NCBI RefSeq assembly: GCF_032854445.1 | Contig: NC_088302.1 | Span: forward strand, 51,864,046 to 51,928,045 | Reading direction: 5' to 3' | DNA from: Liolophura sinensis | Lineage: Eukaryota; Mollusca; Polyplacophora; Chitonida; Chitonidae | DNA length: 64,000 nt | Shown here: piece by piece, positions 50,501 through 62,500 of the stretch | Layout of the letters: each line of letters starts with the position of its first letter | How positions within the stretch are numbered: position 1 is the stretch's first letter | Made by a program: the position numbers and the translations under genes | Notes under the pieces: model-generated | Database searches by the model: none | Seen by the model: only the letters and a program-made list of their open reading frames with translations | What the model was told of the DNA's origin: nothing

Positions 50501-53500
50501 CCTAAGTAGCGAATCACCATCATCTGATCAACATCCTCCTGGTCGAGCTGCTGTGGCCGATTAGAGTGTGGAATAGATTGACTGGCCAGTGGGTTTCCCT
50601 GCGAGTGCTGAATGCTGCCCCGAATGACTGGATGACTCCCAGGACTTACGTGTACCACCTGGTTACTGGCACAGAGCACTGGGGGCTGGCTCTTTTCTTT
50701 CAAAAGACTCACCTGGATGTTCATCAACAGTCACACTTGCAATGCTTTAGCTGTACAATTCAGTCCAACTTCCCTCAAAACTTTTAAGACTACTATTCTG
50801 GTTTAACTGACAACACAGTAAAATTCCAAACAAGTTTTGCAATCTGCTAATCTACACAATGTCCCTTCATGTCTTCTCTTGTGAATATTTACAATCTCTG
50901 CTCCTTGTTCCATGGAAAAGTTCTTCCAAAATAGTCCACAGAAAATTCAGCTACATGAAAGTGAGCAAATGAAACATTTTGTTTCTTTTTTTTTATAAAG
51001 AGAAAATACAATATTTCTAATTCTGACAAACTTGATTTTTCCTTACCTGTGCAGGGGCAGTCTTCGGGCGCTTAGAGGCACTCTCTGAGCGTTTCTTGTT
51101 TTTCAGAGACTTGACATAGGTGTGACCTCCCATGCCAGACCTTACCCATCTGAGGAACAAGACAACAGCAACAAGGTAAATGTGTGATAATAAACTTGAA
51201 ATACATGTATGTGTGACCTCCCATGCCAGACCTTACCTACCTAAGGAACAAGACAACAGTAACAGGTCAATATGTAATAATAAACTAGACATAGGTGTGG
51301 CCTCCCATGCCATGTGTGATCTCCCAGGCCATACCTTACCCACCTCAGGAACAAGACAACAGTAACAGGTAAATGTGTAATAATAAACTTGAAATACATG
51401 TAGGTATGATCTCCCATGCCAGACCTTACCTACCTAAGGAACAAGACAACAGTAACAGATCAACCTGTAATAATAAATTAGACATAGGTGTGGCCTCCCA
51501 TGCCAGACCTTACCCACCTCAGGAACAAGACAACAGTAACAGGTAAACGTGTAATAATAAACTAGACATAGGTGTGGCCTCCCATGCCAGACCTTACCCA
51601 CCTCAGGAATAAGACAACAGTAACAGGTCAACGTGTAATAATAAATTAGACATAGGTGTGGCCTCCCATGCCAGACCTTACCCATCTGAGGAACAAGACA
51701 ACAGCAACAAGGTAAATGTGTAATAATAAACTTGAAATACATGTAGGTGTGATCTCCCATGCCAAACCTTACCTACCTAAGGAACAAGACAACAGTAACA
51801 GATCAACCTGTAATAATAAACTAGACATAGGTGTGGCCTCCCATGCCAGACCTTACCCATCTGAGGAACAAGACAACAGTAACAGGTCAACGTGTAATAA
51901 TAAACTAGACATAGGTGTGGCCTCCCATGCAAGACCTTACCCACCTCAGGAACAAGACAACAGCAACAAGGTAAATGTGTAATAATAAACTTGAAATACA
52001 TGTAGGTGTGATCTCCCATGCCAGACCTTACCTACCTAAGGAACAAGAAAACAGTAACAGGTCAACGTGTAATAATAAACTAGACATAGGTGTGGTCTCC
52101 CATGCCAGACCTTACCCATTTGAGGTATACGACAACAGTAACAGATCAACCTGTAATAATAAGCTAGACATAGGTGTGGCCTCCCATGCCAGGCCTTACC
52201 TACCTGAGGAACAAGACAACAGTAACAGATAAATGTGTAATAATAAACTTGACACAGGTGTGATCTCCCAGGCCAGACCTTACCCACCTAAGGATTAACA
52301 CAACAGTAACAGGTAAATGTGTAATAACAAACTTGACACAAGTGTGATCTCCCAGGCCAGACGTTACCCACCTAAGAATTAAGACGACAGTAACAGGTCA
52401 ACATGTAATAATAAACTTGACACAGGTGTGATCTCCCAGGCCAGACCTTACCCATCTGAGGAAAAAGACAACAGTAACACCTAAATGTGTAATAATAAAC
52501 TTGACACAGGTGTGATCTCCCAGGCCAGACCTTACCCACCTCAGGATTAAGACAACAGTAATAGGTCAACATGTAATAATAAACTTGACACAGGTGTGAT
52601 CTCCCAGGCCAGACATTACCCACCTAAGGATTAAGACAACAGTAACAGGTCAACATGTAATAATAAACTTGACACAGGTGTGATCTCCCAGGCCAAACCT
52701 TACCCACCTCAGGAACCAGACAACAGCAACAGGTCAACGTCTAATAATAAACTTGACGCAGGTGTGATCTCCCAGGCCATACCTTACCCATATCAGGAAC
52801 AAGACAACAGTAACAGGTAAATGTGTAATGATAAACTTGACATACATGTACGTGTAACCTCCCAGGCCAGACCTTACCCATCTGAGGTATAAGACAACAG
52901 TAACAGATCAACATGTAATAATAAACTAGACATAGGTGTGGCCTCCCATACCAGACCTTACCCATCTGAGGTATAAGACAACAGTAACAGATCAACTTGT
53001 AATAATAAACTAGACATAGGTGTGGCCTCCCATGCCAGACCTTACCCATCTGAGGTAAAAGACCACAGTAATAGATCAACTTGTAATAATAAATTAGACA
53101 TAGGTGTGGCCTCCCATGCCAGACCTTACCCATCTGAGGTATAAGACAACAGTAACAGATCAACGTATAATAATAAACTAGACATAGGTGTGGCGTCCCA
53201 TGCTAGACCTTACCCATCTGAGGTATAAGACAACAGTAACAGATCAACGTGTAATAATAAACTAGACATAGTTGTGGCCTCCCATGCTAGACCTTACCCA
53301 TCTGAGGTATAAGACAACAGTAACAGATCAACTTGTAATAATAAACTAGACATAGTTGTGGCCTCCCATGCTAGACCTTACCCATCTGAGGTATAAGACA
53401 ACAGTAACAGATCAACGTGTAATAATAAACTAGACATAGGTGTGGCCTCCCATGCCAGACCATACCCATCTGAGGTATAAGACAACAATAACCGGTAAAT

Positions 53501-56500
53501 GTACCACAATTCTGTCCACCGTCATGTAAGTGATATCATCTTGAGCGCAGCATAACCACCAATCAAATAAATAAATTAACGCATAAATATATCTACTTAC
53601 TTATTACTGATGACATCAGGGGAGACTTTTCCTCTCCAGTCTAAAGCCTGTGCAATATTCTGAGCAGACGGAGGTAACACTGTATTCTTCTGTGTCATCC
53701 CAGGAGGAACAGGAAGTTGTCTGCGTTTCTCTTGCTCTATCCTGCAGTCAAATAAATAAAGTGAGAGTCTGTTACATACAAACAATATAATACACAAAGC
53801 TGTGAATCAACAGAAAAAAATGTGATAAATGCTTATATATATATATACCAATTTTGATGGTCCATTACCACCAAACTTTCTACCTGCTTGTAAGGAATTA
53901 CCTCTTATAATTACTCAGTCTATTAGAAATACATGGCGTCAGTAACCATCACATTGACAGTTACTGACACCATATATTTTCATATCCTGTCAGTGAGTAA
54001 CCATGTACATGTGAGAAATTCATTCTGCAAAAGATGCATCAATTCAGCGCAGGAGAATGGTTCCAGTGATTGTGTTCACATCAGAGCAAAGGGAGATAAC
54101 CCAGTCAACAGGCACACTGCATTTACTGCAAAACTTGGGAATATGCACAGTCATACAGAACAATTACTGATCAATGAAAACCTGATTATTTTGTCTGATG
54201 CGAGACAAATGGTGATACTGGAACAACAAAAATCTTCTGACACTGTTTCACTAATGAGCTCTCGTCAAGTACTTTCTTTTCTGTCCATGCAGTACAATAT
54301 TTTGTCTCAACAATTAAAAAGGTCTACAATCATCAAATATTTCCAACAACAAATCATAACTGAGAAACATAGATAACACCTCGGTTTACAGCTTAATGTC
54401 TATATTGGATCTTAAACCTGGATCTTAAGGAGCTATTTCAGTTCCAACAGAAACTCTGTGAAAATTTTAAATGATATGAAAGAAATCCTATGGATTCAAT
54501 AATAAATAATACTATTTAATACCTTTACCTTAAGCGTCCTCAAATAACCAGATTTCCAATAGTTTATGTCAGTTTCCAAAGACTTTCGCTTTCACGCAAT
54601 TCAAATTTTTCACAATGCTGGAAAGTAATTCATACTATTTTGATCTTTATCAGTTCACCCGACATGAAAGACACTGAGGTTTTGACACTGATGTAGCTCT
54701 TTAAGCCAGAACCTACAAAGCACTTGTAAAGACATAAAAGCTTATTGCTGGCTTACCCATAGTGAGCTGTCCTTGGTCTCTCAGGTGAGGGGTGCCGGCC
54801 AGGTGGAGACTTTTCTGGTGATCTCCGAACGCATGATGATGGTCTGTAGTTTGTTGACAATGATAGGGATGAGGACCTTGGCTGTGCCGTTTGGGGCCTG
54901 GTGTGAAATGTAGCTGGCCGGGTCCTTGATGCAGCAAAAGGAGCATCCTGGGTGGGTATATGTATAGTGCAGGTCCTGGCTGGAGCCTTTGGAAGGGGTG
55001 GTGTGGGCCGAGCAGGGGGACGAAAACCTGGCTGAGGAACAGGCCCTAGCTGGAAATAAGTAAACAAAGTTAGGACATCATGGGCTTCTTTTTAGTTTTA
55101 GTCTATTCAATTCTGCTGAAAAGCAAATAATTATATTTAATAAATGCTTTGATCTTTCAAATATTACTGTGAAAAAAAGATATTGAACAAATCAAAGCAA
55201 CACATAGGTGTAAGTAATTTTCACAGATAAATGCATATGTTATTATCTGGCCTCTTTGTCATATGACTGAATAATGGTTCAGGTGAACACAACATACGCC
55301 CTAACAAATGCATTTGTTTGAAATGTATACAAAAATACCAGCTGCATTGTGGTGACTATAACCCCTGAAGGAAATCTCTCTGTGTTGATGATAGGTATGT
55401 GGTTAATTACCAGAACAACTGCACAAGTGAATGAATGTGTCCACCAAAAATAAAAGCTTCATGCAGAAAACAGTTGGAGTTGTAGCCCAAATATAAATTC
55501 ATTTCTATAAAGTATAAATAAAGAAATGCTATCCTGTTACCATGACAACCGCGGAAATGGACAAATGTGAGTTGTGACACATCATCATTAGTGTATCCAT
55601 GTTTCAACCAAATATTAAAAATGTGCGTAAAAAAACAAACATGAATTATAGCACGAACACAAAATCATATCTATTTATATAGTATGATTAGGGAAAATGG
55701 CAATCTGGTAACCAAGACAACGGCAGAAATGAACAAATGTGAGTTGCAACACATCATCATCTGTGTATGTATGTATGTATGTATGTATTCACCAAAAATT
55801 AAAACTCTACACAGAAAACATTTGGGGATATAGCCCTGACACCAATACAGACAGACAAACAGACAGACAAACAACATAATATGCTCTGCCTATAAAAACT
55901 GTTAAATACAACGTAAAATCCCAAGCATAAATCCATACATATATTATCTGGCCAAACAGGATATGTTGTTGTCATGGCTCACCTGTCCATCTGTTTGTCT
56001 GTGCCAACAAATTTACAAAGAAAGATATGCACAGATTTAGATGGAATTTTGTGCATTGCTTGGCACTGGGATAAGTAGCAATCCATCACATTTTGGTAGG
56101 GGTCTGGAGCTAGAAATATTTTAAACAATTCCTTACCATTGCAAACTAAAACACCACTGTGGCACTGTAAAAGTAGTATATATCTCAACACGCCTTACCT
56201 TCTCCCTGAAGCGAGTCATTTTGGTTGTAACATCATCAATTACATTCATGATCACGTCCAATTTAACAGAAGGCTGAGATGTTGATTCCCCAGTGGTCAT
56301 ATTCCTGCACATTTGAAAATTCACAAAGTTTTTAAACTTGGCAAACTCACAACGACGATGAAGTAATAATTATCAATGGTTGCATTCTTCATAAGGAAAT
56401 GAGCTCTAGCCCATTTCTTTCAATTAAAAAATGTAAGTTATTAGTCCATTCATTCAGCAATACACTTATGCTTGGGTTTGGAGATTTGAGCTTGCCTGTT

Positions 56501-59500
56501 CCTTAAGAAAAATTCAGAATTTATATGTTATTTGGTACACACATAGCACAATTGCACTTCATTTCTGAAGATTAATAAGCATCAACTTTCACTGAAATTC
56601 ATAAGCTGAAATCATTCTTCAACTGAAAATAGAAATGCTCCTCCAGGGTTTTCTGATTTATGCACTTGGACAAAAATATGTAATATATCTTTGCAGATCT
56701 GATCATTTTCTTAGAGAACTTACATATACAGAGCTTTTAAACAACTTAACAGAATAAGAGTTTAGGCCAACTCACATTGGAGACTCTAGCTTCACCCCTG
56801 CTGGGGTACCCAATGGAGTCTGGTCTCTGGAGGGAGCAGATTTGGGTACAGCAGAATACTTGCGCTGTTTATAAGGGTAGTAGTTGTCGGTTGTCTGACA
56901 GAAATCAGTCAGGGATTGATTAATTACAGCCTGCGACTCAGTTTGGTCTCCTATAATCACAAACGTCATACAAGCAAAGTGTACATGTAGGTTATTTGTT
57001 GTTATCTTTATTCACCTATACTAAGGATAGATTCATCCCTTTAAATAAGGGGACTAGAAATCTGCACTAAATATATTGGAGTATGTAATGTACACAGGTA
57101 ATCTAGATGTAATATATGCATGCATTTACATAAACTAGCTAAGATTTTTACAATTTTATTCAACTCAAATAAGAAAAATCACTTCAAATGCAGAAGCCCT
57201 TAAATCATCAGCCTGTATAATTAAATGCTCAAAGTATTCATTTAATACTTTAAACTAAATCTATATTTTACCTTTAAGTAACGGCTTTTGCTTGTCAGCC
57301 ATCCCATTAACTGCAGAGATAACTTGCTCAGTTTCTAACTCAGGCCTCTCTCCATGATCATGTGCTACATAGCGCAAATCATAAGGTGTACCACTGCGGC
57401 CTAGTAAAGTCATGTTTCCTACAGGTAAAGGATGTCAGATATGTTAATACTCCAACAGAAGATACAAGGCCATTCGTGACTCAATATTTTGGTTTTATTT
57501 AAACCAAAACCGAAATACTGAATCATGCATCGCCTTGTATATTTTGTTGGAGTTAGCACAACACTCTACTTTATGAAGCTTATCAGCGGAAATGGAAATA
57601 TGTTAATACAGTCTCTTGATTTGGTTCACATAACATCTAGCTGAATTCTAGTTTCAGTGAAGTGGATCATTTTGGTGTCCTGATGAAGGGCTAACAGAGA
57701 CAGCTCCTTTTATTTATTTATTTATTTATTTATTTATTTCATGGGTTTTTTTACACTGTATTCAATAATAATTCACCTCTTTGTCACATTTCAGATTTGT
57801 GGGCATAGTAAACTAAGCAGATTTTGATGAATGGAAATGACTGGTCATCACTTGGAACTGATTCCACAAAGACTTAAATCAAAATTTTAAACTTCTACAT
57901 CATGCATAATTTAAGGCTCACAGAACCAAATCTGTTGGCATATACAATACCTATGGTGTCTTGTCCCTGAAGAAGTTCATGCTGGAATTCTTTAAATGTA
58001 TCCATTCTGGCTGAGCGCATGTCCGCCACAGTGATGGGTCTTAAAGGAACTCCAGAGCTCTCTTCGAAGTAAATAAATGTTTCAAGTACATCTATGTCAC
58101 AACATTGTTAATGACTATATTAACATTTAATAACATGATATCTATATTTCACCCAGAGATTAGCCTGCAAAAATTTACTTCCAAAAGCATATAAAGGCTT
58201 TAAAATTGTTCAGGTTCCATTAATTTCATGTATTTAGATGGATGAATCAATCAGAAATCAAGCAAAATCGGTCACTCAAAAAGGGCTAGGCTTCAGGTGA
58301 AATACAGCATTTAACAGAATTGTGCTATACGAAGTACTCTAGAATATTTTATGTACTAGTCCAAAAAGCTGAAAATTAATTAATTACAGATCATCAGAGA
58401 AACATACGATATTATACATAGCATCTTATAGCTTGCACCAGCAAAGTCTAAAAAATTTAAAAAAGGAAAGGATTCAACCAAAAACTTTTTTTCATATACA
58501 TGTATAGGTCTGCTAAAGTCTGATTTGATTAATTACATGTTGACAAATACTGTAATAACCATTTATCATCTTAAAGGCTTGGCTAAGTGACCACAAGCAA
58601 CAACTAAAATGCCCTATACATGAAAATGAAATCTAGTTAAACTTATGTGAAGAAACAATAATAACAGCTTGTTCAGATCTTCCCTACTTTAGGGACTCTA
58701 GTATGTAATTACATAGTTTTCTTATCTTTTCAGATTCATGATCTTGAAATCACATCAACAGACTGAATCAAAACAACATGTCTTCATTCAAGATGCACAC
58801 ACCACTTTTACGCGAGTGAGCTGTAGATGACACAGGGTCTTCAGAACCTGAGGCCGAGGCAATGGACACAGCAGCGTGGGGATTTACTAAACTTGAAATA
58901 GGGTGTTTGATGTTGCTTGAGAAGACAGATGAAGCAGACTTCTTCTTGCGTGGATTGCCTCCTTTCAAACGTCCAGCAGAGGAAATCTGTGACAGACATG
59001 ACAGAGTATACCAGGATTACACATTAGCACTTCTGACAACTCCACAGATTTTAAAACATAAGATCTAGGCACTTCGTTCTTATAAGTTACAAGATAAATT
59101 TGAGAATTTCAGACTTGTCAAAGGCTAAGTTGCCCTATAAGATTCGAAGTTGATTCTAAGAGGATTATTAGATGGATCTGTCATGTTTGTATAAATATAA
59201 TTCTTTTCTGATGCCCTTTAGTTTTGCAACACAAACAATATAGACACAATATTAACTTCTGAATGAAAATTGTTAGATATTATCAGTTGCACACAACTGA
59301 TAATTGCCATCTTGCCATCTATATATAACAAGCCTCACTTTCAAATCATATGCACATGAAATTTAATTATTGCCATAACCTGTTTTATCAGAATGTGAGA
59401 TCTGACCAGATGTATCTTTTGATTTACCCTGTTTTTCTCAGAGAGATAAGTTGACATCCCATTTTTCATAAAGAGACCAGTTATCTGTACAATGTATCCC

Positions 59501-62500
59501 TGGATTTACAATCCTTTTCTCAGAAAGAGACAATTTACACCATATCACTTGGCTTATCATCTTTTCTCAGAATAAGAGCTGTGTTACATGTACAATGTAT
59601 GTCTTGACTTATCCTCTTTTGTTAGAAATCAGTAACATGTACCATGTATCTCTTGACTTACTTCCCTTTATCAAAATGACAGATCAGTTACATGTACAAG
59701 TGTACCTCTTGACTCACCTTCTTTTCTCAGAATGATAAATCAGTTACATGTACAAGTGTATCTCTTGACTCACCTTCTTTTCTCAGAATGAGAGATCAGT
59801 TACATGCATAATGTATCTGCTGACTTACTGTGTTGTGTGGTGGGCGAACTGTAGGGACAGAGCTAAGAGTATGGGACTCAAATGTGCTGCCTGAGCGAGT
59901 GGTGTACTGATCCACAATATCATGGTTCAGCTCAAAGTTCTCCTCATCGCTGGTGTGAGAGTAAGAGGCAAGGTCCCAGTCTGGGGATGGAGAGCGAGAC
60001 AGGGTCCAGTTCACATCAATCTCACTACTCCCACTGCAATGAGAGCCATCATGTGCTGGGGCTTGATGCTAAAACACAGATGTTCATTTATTTCTTTATT
60101 TATTTGATTGGTATTTTACACTGTACTTAAGAATATTACACTTATACAACGATGGTAAGCATTATGTGGACCAGGGTGAAACCTTTGACTGTATGCAGAT
60201 TGCTGGCAGACCTTTCCCCTTATGGCCCAAGAGGAAGTCAGCATCCCCTAGACTTGAACTCACAGCGACCGCATTGGCGAGAGCCTCCTGGGTCATTGTG
60301 CTGGACTGGCATGCTAGCCACCTCAGCCACAAAGGACGCCAAGAGATGTTTACATAAACTGCATTATTTCTTTTTTGTCCTCTCCACTCTAGGACACTTC
60401 AACCGCATACGACAGGCTAAGTCATCAAACTACGAGTTACTTGGCGATTCTCAATGTTTAATACCTATATTGGTTAGATCTACATCACCTAAGTTTAGGT
60501 ATGTTTGTTTGTACTTCAATCTGTATTGTGACAAATTAATGAGCACATAATTAAACACATGTATATCCAAATTACATTATATTAAAAAACTCTGTTAAGA
60601 CCAGTTATCTATACACCTAAAACTTTGAAAGCAAGTTTCCTTACTATAGATTACTGTTAAAATCATCTGATCTATAATGCACATGTATCCAGATGCAATG
60701 ACTACTACAATCCTCAGTGGATTTCCTTCTCAAGTTGAACACTCTGTCTTAAATTTTTACACCTTTTTTTAAATTTGAGTTTTCTTGGAATTAAACTCAC
60801 CCCATTGACGATATACATCAACAATCATTAATTGCCTGCTAGTAGCATCACGGTCAGTTTTATGTTGCATGCTCTGGCGATCTCTCATCCTAATATACAC
60901 CAGCCACATATATGCTGGTTTGGATCAATATAACTCAGTCTAACATGAGCTGTTATGACTTTTGCCTCGGTTAGAACAGATCACACATGTTGATAAATCT
61001 TTACTCACAGCATATGACAGACGAATTGGCGTTGCTTTAGTTTTTGACCTTCTGCTGGAGTTTGAATTTAACTTTTCAGCTCCTTTCCCAAATTTCTAAA
61101 ATCAATAGAAAGAAAAGAACATTTTAGATCAGATGCAATGAAAACCACATGGTGAGGAGTATGAAATTAAATTTAGATAATGCAAATTTTTTTTGTACAT
61201 CTAAAATTTTCTGCTGTTTTCAACTGACATATTTAGTGTTTGAACAGCATAATTTATGGCGGAACGTCTGTTCGTAGTTTTGACAATGTAATATGCTAAA
61301 AATGATCATCCAATCATGTCACCTTCCATATGTAAATACTCTGAAATATAATATCCTTTAAATGATCTAAAATTTCATCCCAGGAAGAGCATTCTTTAGA
61401 GACAAAAACATGTAAATGACATCAAATATTGTTTTTGGTACAGAGAAATCCCTTTTTCAAACAGGCTATCATTCTTCCAAGCAAACCTCAAACCACCTTT
61501 CTGCAATCAAACAATCAGAATCAGACAAAATGAACAAACTTAGTGAAAGACAAAAGTTAAGGTCATTTACACAACAACATGTACTTCGACTTACAGGACC
61601 AGATTTGATTTGGCTTTTGTTCACTTTGTACCAGTTGTAAACCATATTGAGGTTGTTTTCTTGGCTGTTTCCAGGACTTCTGAAGATAAGAGAGTAAGAC
61701 CATAACAATATAAGAGTAATTCTTAAATTTAGGCACTGTTGGATTGATTGACTGATTGATTGGTGTTTTACACCCTACTCAAGAATATTTATATGACAGT
61801 GGTCAGCATTATGGTGGGAGGAAACCAGGCAGAGCCTGGGCGAAACCCACGACCATCTGCACATTGCTGTCAGACCTTCCCAAACACTGCTAAGAGGAAG
61901 CCAGTATGAGATGGACTTAAACTCACAGCAACTGCATTGGTGAGAGGTTCTCGGTCATAATGCGGAGCTGGCATGCTAACCACAAGGCCACAAAGGCCTG
62001 AGCCCAGAAGTACTCTGGTGCTTTCATTTTAAGTAAAATGTGTGGAAACCAGCAGAGCATTTACCAAACACAATTAAGATATGACGACGAAAAAAAACCA
62101 AATCTCTGCTGAAATACTAGCAGAAAATACAGTTGATGTACTTACTGTGAAACTTCATATAGCATCTTCGCAAGGATGAGATAAAACTTTGTGTCTGATT
62201 GCCCTTGATTTCTGTAATCAAATATCACTTTCGGTGTTAAAGTCTGCCAGTCACATATTACCACGCTTCACATGAAAAGATGTGTCTTGATTGTTCACAT
62301 TAAAAAATCACATCTGCAGCAAAGCGCTGTTCAAGCTCTGAATCTATCTGTGAATTATTATGAACTTGGAGAATTCTTTCCATAAATCTATAGAATCTTT
62401 TCTATAAATGCTTGCCAGTGTACAATTATGGAATTACTTGCAGCAATGTTATTTTCACTTCACTGATACATAACTATTCCTCTTTATCTCTGTTCCCCAA

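Noticed and set aside
51177-53163. Frames such as GKVWHGRPHLC on the minus strand within the 86-bp array
   Set aside because: They use a frame different from exon 14 and are repeat artefacts.
53933-54376. 147-codon plus-strand frame
   Set aside because: It lies in an AT-rich intron of the minus gene with no recognisable domain or splice support; long by chance only.
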